Shown: positions 7,477 to 16,993 of the stretch, piece after piece
How the letters are laid out: the number at the start of each line of letters is the position of its first letter
Numbering within the stretch: position 1 is the stretch's first letter
Assembly: GCA_002842205.1 (NCBI GenBank)
Contig: PHCI01000002.1
Span: forward strand, 248,001 to 312,000
Reading direction: 5' to 3'
From: Betaproteobacteria bacterium HGW-Betaproteobacteria-3
GTDB lineage: Bacteria > Pseudomonadota > Gammaproteobacteria > Burkholderiales > Burkholderiaceae_C
DNA: 64,000 nt
Program-made: the position numbers and the translations under genes
The notes under the pieces: generated by a model
What the model was told of the DNA's origin: nothing
Database searches by the model: none
What the model saw: the letters and a program-made list of their open reading frames with translations, nothing else

Positions 7477-9318
7477 ATGAGCTTCTTCGCCATCCAGCTG
7501 CTCAACGGTCTGAGCTACGCCACCACGCTGTTCCTCATGGCGGCCGGCCTGACGCTGATCTTTGGCGTCACGCGCATCGTCAACTTTGCGCACGGCAGCT
7601 TCTTCATGCTGGGGGCGCTGTTCACGGCGCATTGGGTCACCCGCTGGTTCCCGTCGTGGGGCGACAGTGCGGCGCTGTACGCGCTGGCCATGCTGCTGGG
7701 GGCGGGCGTGGCGGCGCTGGCGGGGGCACTGGCCGAACGGCTGCTGCTGCGCCGCATGTACGGCGTGCCCGAGCTCTACCAGTTGGTGGCCACCTTCGGC
7801 CTCACCCTGGCCCTGCACGATGCGATGCGCTGGGGCTTCGGGCCTGACGAGGTGTTTGCGCCGCGCTTTCCCGGGCTCAAGGGCGCGCTGGAGCTGGGCG
7901 GCGAGTTCTTTCCGGTCTGGCAGCTCGTGACCATTGCACTGGGCCCGCTGGTCTGGTTGGGGCTGCATGTCCTGCTGGCGCGCAGCCGTTTTGGCCAGCG
8001 GCTGCGCGCCGCTGCGCAAGACCGCGGCATGCTGGCCGCGCTGGGCGTCAACCCCGCGCCGCTGATGCTGGGGGCGGTGGTGCTGGGCTGCGCGCTGGCG
8101 GGTCTGGCGGGCGCGCTGCAGTTGCCGCGCGAGCCGGCCAATCTGCAGATGGACGTGAACGTGATCGTCGAGACCTTCGTGGTGGTGGTCACCGGCGGCC
8201 TGGGCAGCATCGCAGGGGCGTTCTTTGCGGCGCTGCTGATCGGGCTCATCCACTCGTTTGGCGTGAGCCTGTTTCCGCAGGCCACGCTGGTGCTGGTGTT
8301 TTTGACCATGGCCGTGGTGCTGGCGTTCCGCCCGCTGGGGCTGATGGGGCGGCCGGTGGCCACCGGACCACAAGAAATATCACAAAAATTCCATATTCCC
8401 CCCGTCAAATGGTCTTATTTAGCTATTTTTATAATAGCTGTCTCGATGCTGGCGCTGGGCGGCACGGGCAGTGTCTATGCGCGCTCGCTGGCGGCAGACG
8501 GTCTGATTTTGCTGATTTTTGGCGTCAGCCTGCAGGCCATGATGGCGCTGGGCGGGCTGGTGAGCTTCGGCCACGCGGCGTTCTTTGCGCTGGGTGCCTA
8601 TGGCGCGGCGCTCGCGCACACGGCCTGGGGCGTGTCGCTGCCGCTGGCGCTGGCCTCGGGGTGCGCGCTGGCGCTGGTGGTGGCGGCGGTATTTGGTGCC
8701 GCCGTGGTGCGCAGCGGTGGCGTGTACCTGGCCATGCTGTCGCTGGCATTGGCCCAGGTGGTGTGGGCGGTGGCCACGCAATGGGTGCCGGTGACCGGGG
8801 GCGACAACGGCGTGATCGGCCTCGTCCTGGTGAGTGACGACACCCGCCCGTTGTTTGAGGTGCTGCTGGTTTTTGTGGCGGCGCTCAGCGTCTGGGCGCT
8901 GCGGCGGCTGTCCGGTTCCAGCTTCGGCGCGGCGTTGCAGGCGGTGCGCGATGCACCCCTGCGCGCGGCGGCCAGCGGCCTGCCGGTACACGGCATCAAG
9001 TACCGCATCTTTGTGGAAAGCGCGGTGCTGGCGGGTCTGGCGGGGGGCTTGTTTGCGGCGCACAAGGGCGCGGTGTTTCCTTCGGCCGCCAGTGTGGCCA
9101 CGTCGGTGGACGCACTGCTGGTGGTGTTGCTGGGCGGCGTGCACCAGTTGTGGGGCGCGGTGGTGGGCAGCGCGTTGCTGACCTGGGTCGGCGCGGAGCT
9201 GGGCCGGGGCTTTGCTTACTGGCGCGGCGCGCTGGGGCTGTTCGTGATGCTCATCATGGTGTTGGCGCCGTCGGGGCTGATGGGGCTGTTCCAGCGGTCG
9301 GGGAGGGCGCGCGCATGA
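7477..9318 (+). CDS. fused LivH-LivM branched-chain amino acid type ABC permease
   Basis: One 613-residue frame joins two integral membrane permeases normally encoded separately. Residues 1 to about 295 are LivH-like (ATTLFLMAAGLTLIFGV, VNFAHGSFFMLGA, GGLGSIAGAFFAALLIG). Residues about 310 to 613 are LivM-like (MMALGGLVSFGHAAFFALGAY, AVRDAPLRAAASGLP, LLGGVHQLWGAVVG). The joint, about residues 300-322, is encoded by a copy of dispersed repeat family A. The protein would form the whole membrane channel of a HAAT-type importer with the two ATPases that follow. No substrate-binding protein lies in this cluster. Confidence 0.9.
   Translation: MSFFAIQLLNGLSYATTLFLMAAGLTLIFGVTRIVNFAHGSFFMLGALFTAHWVTRWFPSWGDSAALYALAMLLGAGVAALAGALAERLLLRRMYGVPELYQLVATFGLTLALHDAMRWGFGPDEVFAPRFPGLKGALELGGEFFPVWQLVTIALGPLVWLGLHVLLARSRFGQRLRAAAQDRGMLAALGVNPAPLMLGAVVLGCALAGLAGALQLPREPANLQMDVNVIVETFVVVVTGGLGSIAGAFFAALLIGLIHSFGVSLFPQATLVLVFLTMAVVLAFRPLGLMGRPVATGPQEISQKFHIPPVKWSYLAIFIIAVSMLALGGTGSVYARSLAADGLILLIFGVSLQAMMALGGLVSFGHAAFFALGAYGAALAHTAWGVSLPLALASGCALALVVAAVFGAAVVRSGGVYLAMLSLALAQVVWAVATQWVPVTGGDNGVIGLVLVSDDTRPLFEVLLVFVAALSVWALRRLSGSSFGAALQAVRDAPLRAAASGLPVHGIKYRIFVESAVLAGLAGGLFAAHKGAVFPSAASVATSVDALLVVLLGGVHQLWGAVVGSALLTWVGAELGRGFAYWRGALGLFVMLIMVLAPSGLMGLFQRSGRARA
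8375..8440 (+). repeat. dispersed repeat family A, copy 2, inside the LivH-LivM fusion
   Basis: A degenerate copy: CCCCCGTCAAATGGTC then TTATTTAGCTATTTTTATAATAGCT, markedly AT-rich inside a very GC-rich gene. It encodes roughly IPPVKWSYLAIFIIA, that is, the linker and the start of the first LivM-side membrane helix. Confidence 0.75.
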
Positions 9319-10082
9319 CCTTGCAGGTGCGCGATCTGGTCAAGCACTTTGGGGGCGTGCGGGCGCTGGATGGCGTCAGCTTTGACGTCGCGCCGGGGGA
9401 ATGCGTGGCCCTGATCGGCCCCAACGGCGCGGGCAAGTCCACCTGTTTTGCCTGCATTGCCGGGCAGCAGCGGCCGCTGGCCGGTGCCATCACCTGGGAC
9501 GGCCAGCGCATGGAAGGCCTGTCGCCCGCGCAGCGCCTGCGGCGCGGGGTGGCGCGCACGTTCCAGGTGGCGCAGACCTTTGAAGCCCTGACCGTGCGCC
9601 AAAACGTGCAACTGGTGGCGTCGGCCCATCGCGGCCTGCCGGCCTGGAACCGGCTGGACCGGGTGGACCGCAGCACCGCCGAAGCCCTGCTCGACCGGGT
9701 GGGCTTGCTGCCGCTGGCCGACGCCGACGTGCTGAACCTGCCCTACGGCGCCAAGAAGCGGCTCGAACTGGCGATGGCGCTGGCGTCGCGCCCGGCCCTG
9801 CTGTTGCTCGACGAGCCCGCCGCCGGGCTGGCCGGGCCTGAACGCGCCAGCCTCATGCAGCTGGTGCAGTCGTTCGCCCAGGGGGGCACGGCGGTGCTGT
9901 ACACCGAACACAACATGGACGCGGTGTTTGGCGTGGCCGACCGTGTGCTCGTGCTCATCGACGGCAAGCTGTTTGCGCAGGGCAGTGCGGCCGACATTGC
10001 CGCCGACCCGACCGTGCGCCGCCGCTATCTGGGCAACGTCGGCGCAACCGCCCCTGCAGCCACAACGCAAGGGGCGGCCTGA
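9315..10082 (+). CDS. ABC transporter ATP-binding protein, LivG type
   Basis: A 255-residue ATPase starting at the ATGA overlap with the permease stop. It has Walker A GPNGAGKST, a degenerate signature region (NLPYGAKKRLELAMA), Walker B ALLLLDEP and the LivG-type TEHNMDAVF switch histidine. It powers the fused permease upstream together with the LivF-type ATPase downstream. The C-terminal tail is short and Ala-rich. Confidence 0.92.
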   Translation: MTLQVRDLVKHFGGVRALDGVSFDVAPGECVALIGPNGAGKSTCFACIAGQQRPLAGAITWDGQRMEGLSPAQRLRRGVARTFQVAQTFEALTVRQNVQLVASAHRGLPAWNRLDRVDRSTAEALLDRVGLLPLADADVLNLPYGAKKRLELAMALASRPALLLLDEPAAGLAGPERASLMQLVQSFAQGGTAVLYTEHNMDAVFGVADRVLVLIDGKLFAQGSAADIAADPTVRRRYLGNVGATAPAATTQGAA

Positions 10083-10762
10083 TGCTCGACATTGCCAACC
10101 TGCAGGTCTGGTACGGGCAGGTGCAGGCGCTGTTCGGGGTGTCGCTGACCGTGGGGGCGGGCGAGCTGGTGGTGCTGCAGGGCCTGAATGGCGCCGGAAA
10201 ATCCACACTTCTTCAAGCCATTATGGGCCTTAGCCCCCGTGCAAAGGGAACAGTTTGCTATCAAAACGAGAACATTGAAAGCTGGCCCACCCATCGCCGG
10301 GCGCTCGCAGGCCTGGGCTATGTGGCCGAAGACCGGCGCCTGTTCAGCGGGCTGACCGTGCGCGAGAACCTGCACATTGCCGCGCGCGGCGACGCGGCGG
10401 CGGGCGAGGCGCAGGCCTTGGCGCTGTTCCCGGCCTTGCGCGCCATGCTGCACCGGCCGGCGGCCCAGATGAGCGGCGGCGAGCAGCAGATGCTGGCCAT
10501 CGCCCGCACCCTGATGACCCGCCCCAGGCTGCTGCTGCTGGACGAGCCTTGCGAAGGCATCGCCCCGGTGCTGGTGGAGGCCATCCGCGACGCCTTGCTG
10601 GCCTTGAAGGCGCAGGGCGTGCCCATGCTGGTGGCCGAACAGAACCGCATCCTGGCCGACCGGGCCGACCGCGTGGTGACGCTGGTGGCGGGCCAGGTGG
10701 CGGGTGCGGACACCGCCACCGATGCGGCTACAGTAGCGGCAGGAAAGTCCGCAGCGCCATGA
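10082..10762 (+). CDS. ABC transporter ATP-binding protein, LivF type
   Basis: A 226-residue ATPase that overlaps the upstream stop by one base (TGATG). It has Walker [10 protein letters not shown], signature [12 protein letters not shown], Walker B RLLLLDEP and the D-loop region [11 protein letters not shown]. Residues about 48-62 ([17 protein letters not shown]) are encoded by a copy of repeat family A, yet the length in this segment equals that of the second LivF in the window. The sequence therefore looks replaced rather than inserted. The stop overlaps pncB by four bases. Confidence 0.92.
   Translation: MLDIANLQVWYGQVQALFGVSLTVGAGELVVLQGLNGAGKSTLLQAIMGLSPRAKGTVCYQNENIESWPTHRRALAGLGYVAEDRRLFSGLTVRENLHIAARGDAAAGEAQALALFPALRAMLHRPAAQMSGGEQQMLAIARTLMTRPRLLLLDEPCEGIAPVLVEAIRDALLALKAQGVPMLVAEQNRILADRADRVVTLVAGQVAGADTATDAATVAAGKSAAP
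10224..10266 (+). repeat. dispersed repeat family A, copy 3, inside livF
   Basis: The stretch GGGCCTTAGCCCCCGTGCAA then AGGGAACAGTTTGCTATCAAAA keeps both ends of the repeat core (TTAGCCCCCGT and AGTTTGCTAT) with changes in the middle. It lies in frame between the Walker A and Q-loop regions of the ATPase. Confidence 0.65.
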
Positions 10763-11955
10763 TCATCACCAGCCTTCTCGACACCGACCTGTACAAATTC
10801 ACCATGATGCAGGTGGTGCTGCACCAGTTTCCGGGTGCGCAGGTCGAATACCGCTTCAAATGCCGCAACCCGGGCGTGGCGCTGGCGCCCTATGTTGGCG
10901 AAATCCGCGACGAGATCCGGTCGCTGTGCAGTCTGCATTTCCAGGATGCCGAGCTGGCGTACCTGCGGTCCATGCGCTTCATCAAAAGCGATTTTGTGGA
11001 TTTTCTCGGGCTGTTCCGCCTCAACGAGAAATGGATCACCGTGACGCCGCTCGCTTCGGGCGAGATCGACATCACGATCCAGGGGCCGTGGCTGCACACC
11101 ATCCTGTTCGAGATTCCGGTGCTGGCCATCGTCAACGAGGTGTACTTCCGCAACATCCGGAAGATGCCTGATTTTGTGGAAGGCCGGCGGCGGCTGGACG
11201 TCAAGGTCCAGCAACTGCAGGCACCCGGCCTGGCCGAACTGAAGATTGCCGACTACGGCACCCGGCGCCGCTTCTCCAAGGCCTGGCACGAGGAAATCCT
11301 GCGCGTGCTGGCCAGCCGTCTGGGCTCGGGCGCCACCGGCCAGCTGGCGGGCACCAGCAACGTGCTGTTTGCGATGAAGCTCGGCCTCACGCCGCTGGGC
11401 ACCATGGCCCACGAATACCTGCAGGCCTGCCAGGCACTGGGCCCGCGGCTGCGCGACAGCCAGGTGTTCGGCTTCGAGTCGTGGGCGAAGGAATACCGAG
11501 GCGACCTGGGGATTGCGCTGTCCGACGTGTACGGCATGAGCGCCTTCCTGCGCGACTTCGACATGTATTTCTGCAAGCTGTTTGACGGCGCGCGCCATGA
11601 CTCGGGCGACCCGTTTGACTGGGGCGAACGGCTGATCGCGCACTACCGCAACAGCCGCGTGGACCCGCTGACCAAGACGCTGATTTTCAGCGACAGCCTG
11701 ACCGTGCCGCGCATCATCGAGCTGTACCAGCAGTTCCGTGGCCGCTGCCAGCTGGCGTTCGGCATTGGCACCAACCTGACCAACGATCTGGGCGACCCGC
11801 CGGGCCATGTGCCGCTGCAGATCGTGATCAAGATGGTGCGCTGCAACGGCCAGCCGGTCGCCAAGCTGTCGGACACGCCGTCCAAGAACATGTGCGATGA
11901 CGAGAAATATCTGGCGTACCTGCGCCAGGTGTTCGAGATTTCGGCGCCCGCCTGA
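10759..11955 (+). CDS. pncB: nicotinate phosphoribosyltransferase
   Basis: A 398-residue enzyme of NAD salvage that joins nicotinate to PRPP with ATP. It begins [13 protein letters not shown], the standard PncB opening. It also contains [26 protein letters not shown] with the phosphorylated-His region, the [21 protein letters not shown] block, [24 protein letters not shown] and [12 protein letters not shown]. The length matches the bacterial family. It overlaps the livF stop by four bases, so it is translationally coupled to the transporter genes. The importer could concern a nicotinate-related substrate, but that is only inference. Confidence 0.95.
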   Translation: MIITSLLDTDLYKFTMMQVVLHQFPGAQVEYRFKCRNPGVALAPYVGEIRDEIRSLCSLHFQDAELAYLRSMRFIKSDFVDFLGLFRLNEKWITVTPLASGEIDITIQGPWLHTILFEIPVLAIVNEVYFRNIRKMPDFVEGRRRLDVKVQQLQAPGLAELKIADYGTRRRFSKAWHEEILRVLASRLGSGATGQLAGTSNVLFAMKLGLTPLGTMAHEYLQACQALGPRLRDSQVFGFESWAKEYRGDLGIALSDVYGMSAFLRDFDMYFCKLFDGARHDSGDPFDWGERLIAHYRNSRVDPLTKTLIFSDSLTVPRIIELYQQFRGRCQLAFGIGTNLTNDLGDPPGHVPLQIVIKMVRCNGQPVAKLSDTPSKNMCDDEKYLAYLRQVFEISAPA

Positions 11956-12047
11956 CTGCTATGCTTTGAGGCGCATCGGCGGGTCGGGACGGATCTGCCG
12001 GGCGTTTTTCCCGTAAAAAAATTCCAAAACCGGATGGAGACTCAAAA

Positions 12048-13460
12048 ATGAAATGGCTGCGTTGGGTTGGGCCTGGCCTGTGGCTGGCCAGCGTCCCTGT
12101 GGGCGTTGTTGCGGCGGAGCTGGATGGAAGCCAGCTTTCGGTTCTGTGGGGCGTGCCATTTGCGGGCATCCTGCTGTCGATTGCGCTGGTGCCGCTGCTG
12201 GCGCCGATCTTCTGGCACCATCATTTCGGGAAGATTGCAGCCGCCTGGGCCCTGTTGTTCCTCGTGCCCTTCGCGCTGGTGTTGGGGCCGGGCGTTGCGG
12301 CCGCCGGATTCGTCCATGCGTTGCTGGCCGAATACATCCCGTTCATCATCCTGCTGACCGCGCTGTTTGCGGTGGCCGGGGGGATCTTCATCCGGGGCAA
12401 TCTGCATGGCAGTCCGGGGCTGAATGTCGGCATCCTGGCCATCGGCTCGGTGCTGGCCAGCCTCATGGGCACCACCGGGGCGTCGATGCTGCTGATTCGG
12501 CCGTTGATCCGTGCCAATGACAACCGCAAACACAAGGCGCACGTGATCGTGTTCTTTATTTTCTGCGTGTCCAACGTGGGCGGCTCATTGACGCCATTGG
12601 GCGACCCGCCGCTGTTCCTGGGGTTTTTGAAAGGCGTCGATTTTTTCTGGACCGCACAGCACATCTTCCCTGAGACGCTGTTCATGATCGGGTCGTTGCT
12701 GGCGATTTTTTACGCCTTGGACAGCTGGTATTTCCACCGCCGTGAAGAACGGTTGCCCGATGACCCGACGCCGGACACTCAGCGCATCGGCTTCGACGGC
12801 GCGCGCAACTTCTGGCTGCTCGGGGCGATCGTGTTCCTGGTGCTCATGAGCGGCATCTGGAAGTCTTCGGTGTCGTTCAACATTCTGGGGACGGAGGTCG
12901 GACTGCCCGGCATCGTGCGCGACCTCGGGCTGATTGCCGTCACCATCCTGTCGCTCAACATCACCCCGGCCAAGGTGCATGACGACAACCAGTTTTCCTG
13001 GGGTCCGATGGCCGAAGTGGCCAAGCTGTTTGCCGGCATCTTCCTGACCATCATCCCGGTCATCGCGATGCTCAAGGCAGGCCTGAATGGCCCATTTGGC
13101 GCCGTCGTGTCGGCTGTGACGCGGGCCGACGGTTCGCCGGACCCGGCGATGTACTTTTGGGCCACGGGCTTTTTGAGCTCGTTCCTGGACAACGCGCCGA
13201 CCTACCTGGTGTTCTTCAACACGGCGGGCGGTGATCCGCAGGCGTTGATGACCACCCTGGCGCCCACCCTGGCGGCGGTATCGGCCGGCGCCGTCTTCAT
13301 GGGCGCCAATACCTATATCGGCAATGCGCCCAACCTCATGGTCAAGGCCATCTCCGAAGACCGTGGTGTCAAAATGCCGAGCTTCTTTGGCTACATGGCA
13401 TGGTCGGGCGGAGTCCTGGTTCCGCTGTTCATCGTCATGACTTTCATCTGGCTCAGGTAA
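12048..13460 (+). CDS. sodium:proton antiporter / CitMHS-like ion transporter
   Basis: A 470-residue inner-membrane protein with about twelve hydrophobic segments. GGAG precedes the ATG. Blocks include LLSIALVPLLAPIFWHHH, the re-entrant loop region ASLMGTTGASMLLIRPLIRAN, GGSLTPLGDPPLFLGFLKG and SSFLDNAPTYLVFFN. They place it in the ion-transporter superfamily branch usually annotated as NhaD-like sodium:proton antiporter (CitMHS_2). Ion specificity is not readable. Confidence 0.85.
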   Translation: MKWLRWVGPGLWLASVPVGVVAAELDGSQLSVLWGVPFAGILLSIALVPLLAPIFWHHHFGKIAAAWALLFLVPFALVLGPGVAAAGFVHALLAEYIPFIILLTALFAVAGGIFIRGNLHGSPGLNVGILAIGSVLASLMGTTGASMLLIRPLIRANDNRKHKAHVIVFFIFCVSNVGGSLTPLGDPPLFLGFLKGVDFFWTAQHIFPETLFMIGSLLAIFYALDSWYFHRREERLPDDPTPDTQRIGFDGARNFWLLGAIVFLVLMSGIWKSSVSFNILGTEVGLPGIVRDLGLIAVTILSLNITPAKVHDDNQFSWGPMAEVAKLFAGIFLTIIPVIAMLKAGLNGPFGAVVSAVTRADGSPDPAMYFWATGFLSSFLDNAPTYLVFFNTAGGDPQALMTTLAPTLAAVSAGAVFMGANTYIGNAPNLMVKAISEDRGVKMPSFFGYMAWSGGVLVPLFIVMTFIWLR

Positions 13461-13467
13461 TTTTTCC

Positions 13468-14451
13468 ATGAACAAATCCAAAATTCTGATCGCCCGCGCC
13501 GTTTTTCCCGAGGTGATTGCGCGCCTGTCCCAGACCTTCGACGTCGAAACCAACCCCACCGACGAAATCTGGACCAAGGCGCAGCTCATCGAGCGTCTGC
13601 GCGGCAAGGTGGGGGCCTTCACCACCGGCGGCGAGCGCATCGACGCCGAAGTGCTGGCGGCCTGCCCGGACCTGAAGATCGTGGCCAACATGTCGGTGGG
13701 CTACAACAACTTTGACGTGCCGGCCATGACCGCCGCTGGCGTGCTGGCCACCAACGCGCCCGACGTGCTGACCGAGACCACGGCCGACTTCGGCTTTGCC
13801 CTGCTCATGGCCACGGCGCGCCGCGTCACCGAAAGCGAGCATTACCTGCGTGCCGGCCAGTGGACGAAGTGGAGCTACGACATGTTTGCCGGCAGCGATG
13901 TGCACGGCGCCACGCTGGGCATCCTTGGCATGGGCCGCATCGGGCAGGGCATTGCCCGGCGCGGCGCGCACGGCTTCGGCATGAACGTGATCTACCACAA
14001 CCGCTCGCGCCTCGCGCCGGCGCTGGAAGCCGCCTGCAAGGCACGCTACGTGAGCAAGGACGAGCTGCTGCAGTCGGCCGACCATCTGGTGCTGGTGCTG
14101 CCGTATTCGGCCGAATCGCACCATGCCATCGGCGCCGCCGAAATCGCGAAGATGAAGCCCACGGCGACGCTGATCAACATCGCGCGCGGCGGCATCGTGG
14201 ACGACGCGGCGCTGGCCGCAGCCCTGCGCGACAAGCGCATTGCCGCCGCCGGGCTGGACGTGTTCGAGGGTGAACCCAAGGTCCACCCCGATTTGCTCAC
14301 CGTGCCCAACGTGGTGCTGACGCCGCACATCGCCAGCGCCACCCGGCCGACGCGCATGGCCATGGCCAACCTCGCGGCCGACAACCTCGTCGGCTTCCTG
14401 ACCCAGGGCAAGCCGCTCACCGCGCTGAACCCCGAAGTGCTCAAACGCTGA
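13468..14451 (+). CDS. 2-hydroxyacid dehydrogenase (glyoxylate/hydroxypyruvate reductase type)
   Basis: A 327-residue NAD(P)H-dependent D-2-hydroxyacid dehydrogenase. It has the substrate-side block NMSVGYNNFDVPAM, the Rossmann fingerprint LGILGMGRIGQGIARR, INIARGGIVDD with the catalytic Arg, FEGEP with the Glu, and LTPHIASAT with the catalytic His. It resembles GhrB/GyaR and would reduce glyoxylate or hydroxypyruvate. It starts 7 nt after the antiporter stop with a poor ribosome site. Confidence 0.92.
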   Translation: MNKSKILIARAVFPEVIARLSQTFDVETNPTDEIWTKAQLIERLRGKVGAFTTGGERIDAEVLAACPDLKIVANMSVGYNNFDVPAMTAAGVLATNAPDVLTETTADFGFALLMATARRVTESEHYLRAGQWTKWSYDMFAGSDVHGATLGILGMGRIGQGIARRGAHGFGMNVIYHNRSRLAPALEAACKARYVSKDELLQSADHLVLVLPYSAESHHAIGAAEIAKMKPTATLINIARGGIVDDAALAAALRDKRIAAAGLDVFEGEPKVHPDLLTVPNVVLTPHIASATRPTRMAMANLAADNLVGFLTQGKPLTALNPEVLKR

Positions 14452-14457
14452 GCCCGC

Positions 14458-15807
14458 ATGGACGATTTCAAGGTCTGGCTGCTGGTGGGGCTGGCGGCCC
14501 TCAACCTGCTGCTGATGCTCTGGCTGGCGCTGCGTCGGCCGGCTGACGATGGCAGCCGCAACGCGCTGACCGCGGTGGTGCAGTCCGGCAACGAGCGGCT
14601 GGAGCGCGAATTGCGCCGCGAGGTCAGCGAATCCTCGCGCGATGCACGCCAGGAACTGTCCCAGACCTTTGCCACCTTCCAGCAAACGCTGGTGCAGCAA
14701 AGCGCCGAAGCCATCCGCACCCAGAACACGCAGATCGACGCCTTTGCGCAGCAGCTCACGCTGATGCAAAAAAGCCTGTCTGACACGCTGACCACGCAGC
14801 TGCAGAGCCTGAGCGAATCCAACGCGCGGCGCATCAGCGAGGTGCGCGCCACGCTGGAGGCGCAGCTGGCGCAGCTGCAGCAGTCCAACAGCGCCAAGCT
14901 CGACGAGATGCGCAAGACGGTGGACGAAAAGCTGCAGGCCACGCTGGAGTCGCGCCTGGGTGAGAGCTTCAAGCAGGTGGCCGACCGGCTGGAGCAGGTG
15001 CACAAGGGCCTGGGCGAAATGCAGACACTGGCGCAGGGCGTGGGCGACCTCAAGCACCTGCTGACCAACGTAAAAACCCGCGGCATGTTTGGCGAAGCGC
15101 AGCTCGGCGCCCTGCTCGAGCAGGTGTTTGCGCCCGACCAGTACGCCGCGCAGGTGGTCACGCGGCCGGGCAGCAAGAACCCGGTGGACTTTGCCGTGCG
15201 CCTGCCGGGGCGGTCTGACTCCGGCGAACCGCTGTGGCTGCCGATCGACGCCAAGTTTCCCAACGAAGACTACGAGCGCCTGCTCGACGCACAGCAGCGC
15301 GCCGACGTGGCGGGCGCCGAGGTGGCCGGCAAGGCGCTGGAGGCCCGCATCCGCCTGGAGGCCAAATCGATCTCCGAAAAATACATCGAACCGCCCTACA
15401 CCACCGACTTCGCCATCCTGTTCCTGCCCACCGAAGGCCTGTACGCCGAGGTGCTGCGCCGACCGGGCCTGATGGAAGTGCTGCAGCGCGAGCACCGCAT
15501 CACACTGGCCGGCCCCACCACCCTGATGGCGCTGATGAACTCGCTGCAGATGGGGTTTCGCACCCTGGCGCTGGAGAAGCGTTCCAGCGAGGTCTGGCAG
15601 GTGCTGGGTGCCGTCAAAACCGAGTTTGGCAAGTTCGGCGACGTGCTGGCCAAGGTGCGCACCCAGACCGAAACCGTGCTCAACACCCTGAACAGCGCCG
15701 AACAACGCAGCCGCGTGATGGGCAAGGCGCTGCGCCAGGTGGAAGCGCTGCCCGAACCCGAGGCGGCGCGCCTGATCCCCCCCGGGCGCGACCCCGACGA
15801 AGGCTGA
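14458..15807 (+). CDS. rmuC: DNA recombination protein RmuC
   Basis: A 449-residue protein with one N-terminal membrane helix (WLLVGLAALNLLLMLWLAL) and a long coiled coil (about residues 40-180, Gln/Glu-rich). The RmuC nuclease-like domain follows (GMFGEAQLGALLEQVF, LWLPIDAKFPNEDYERL, IEPPYTTDFAILFLPTEGLYAEVL, ITLAGPTTLMALMNSLQMGF). RmuC limits inversions at short inverted repeats, which is notable in a repeat-rich chromosome. It begins 6 nt after the dehydrogenase stop. Confidence 0.95.
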   Translation: MDDFKVWLLVGLAALNLLLMLWLALRRPADDGSRNALTAVVQSGNERLERELRREVSESSRDARQELSQTFATFQQTLVQQSAEAIRTQNTQIDAFAQQLTLMQKSLSDTLTTQLQSLSESNARRISEVRATLEAQLAQLQQSNSAKLDEMRKTVDEKLQATLESRLGESFKQVADRLEQVHKGLGEMQTLAQGVGDLKHLLTNVKTRGMFGEAQLGALLEQVFAPDQYAAQVVTRPGSKNPVDFAVRLPGRSDSGEPLWLPIDAKFPNEDYERLLDAQQRADVAGAEVAGKALEARIRLEAKSISEKYIEPPYTTDFAILFLPTEGLYAEVLRRPGLMEVLQREHRITLAGPTTLMALMNSLQMGFRTLALEKRSSEVWQVLGAVKTEFGKFGDVLAKVRTQTETVLNTLNSAEQRSRVMGKALRQVEALPEPEAARLIPPGRDPDEG

Positions 15808-15814
15808 ACCCCGC

Positions 15815-16957
15815 TTGAAGCCCGAACTGGCCCGCCTGGTTGCCGGGCACATCTGTATCCACGCCTGCATGGCGGGCACCCGCATGGCGGCGCCTCTGCT
15901 CGCGCTGGAACAGGGCCACAGCGCGGCGGCGGTGGGCGTGCTGATGGCGCTGTTTGCCTTGACGCAGGTGTTTCTGGCGCTGCCTGCGGGCCGGTTCGCA
16001 GACCGCCACGGCCTCAAGCGCCCGCTGGCCCTGAGCGTGATCGTCGCCGTGACCGGCGCTGGGCTGGCGGCCGTCTGGCCGGTATTTCCCGTGCTGTGCC
16101 TGGCGGCCCTGATGACCGGCGGGGCCACCGGCGCCGCCTCGATTGCGCTGCAGCGTCACGTGGGCCGTGCCGCCCATGGCACCACGGAGCTCAAGCGTGT
16201 GTTCAGCTGGCTGGCCATTGGCCCGGCGATGTCCAACTTCATCGGGCCGTTCACGGCCGGGCTGCTGATCGACCACGCGGGTTATCGTGCCGCGTTCGGC
16301 CTGATGGCGGCGCTACCGCTGGCCACCTGGTTCTGGGTGCGCCGCACGCGCGAGCTGCCGCCGGTGGAGCCGTTTGTCAACCCGACCGGGCAGCGCGCCT
16401 GGGATCTGCTGCGCGAGCCCATGATGCGCCGCCTGATGCTGGTGAACTGGTTTCTGTCGTCGTGCTGGGACGTGCACACCTTTGTGCTGCCCGTGCTCGG
16501 CCACGAGCGGGGGCTCAGCGCCTCGGTCATTGGCACGATTCTGGGCGTGTTTGCACTGGCGGCGGCCACCATCCGCGTGTTGCTGCCGCTGATCGCCGCC
16601 CACTTGCAGGAGTGGGCCGTGATCGCCACCGCCATGGCGGGCACCGCACTGGTGTTTGCCGTGTACCCGCTGCTGGATTCGCCCTGGGCCATGGGGTTCA
16701 GCTCGGTGTTGCTGGGGCTGCTGCTGGGGTCGGTGCAGCCCATGGTCATGAGCATGCTGCACCAGATCACGCCCGAGCACCGGCACGGTGAGGCGCTGGG
16801 CCTGCGGCTGGTGTTCATCAACGCGTCCAGCGTACTCATGCCCATGCTGTTTGGCACGGCTGGCGCCGTGGTGGGCGTGGCCAGTGTGTTCTGGTTTGTG
16901 GGGGCGGCGGTGGCGGGCGGCACGCGTGCCGCCTGGTTGCTCAGGCCCCGCGCTTGA
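15815..16957 (+). CDS. MFS transporter
   Basis: A 380-residue major facilitator superfamily protein with about eleven to twelve hydrophobic segments, starting at TTG 15815. The loop 2-3 motif FADRHGLKRPLAL is clear, and a second-half loop follows FLSSCWDVHTFVLPVLGHERG. It lies in the inner membrane. The substrate is unknown. It follows rmuC by 7 nt and converges on another MFS gene 36 bp away. Confidence 0.9.
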   Translation: MKPELARLVAGHICIHACMAGTRMAAPLLALEQGHSAAAVGVLMALFALTQVFLALPAGRFADRHGLKRPLALSVIVAVTGAGLAAVWPVFPVLCLAALMTGGATGAASIALQRHVGRAAHGTTELKRVFSWLAIGPAMSNFIGPFTAGLLIDHAGYRAAFGLMAALPLATWFWVRRTRELPPVEPFVNPTGQRAWDLLREPMMRRLMLVNWFLSSCWDVHTFVLPVLGHERGLSASVIGTILGVFALAAATIRVLLPLIAAHLQEWAVIATAMAGTALVFAVYPLLDSPWAMGFSSVLLGLLLGSVQPMVMSMLHQITPEHRHGEALGLRLVFINASSVLMPMLFGTAGAVVGVASVFWFVGAAVAGGTRAAWLLRPRA

Positions 16958-16993
16958 GTGTTTCACCGGGCCTGAATGGCCCGCGGCAGGCGC

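Noticed and set aside
11960-12020. A terminator after pncB, suggested by a GC-rich stretch and GTTTTT
   Set aside because: The arms around CGGCGGGTC and GATCTGCCG pair too poorly to call a stem.
13453-16128. An 891-codon open frame on the minus strand across the dehydrogenase, rmuC and the start of the MFS gene
   Set aside because: It is antisense to three clear genes, rich in His/Gln/Arg/Gly as expected from the mirrored third codon position of GC-rich genes, and has no domain resemblance.
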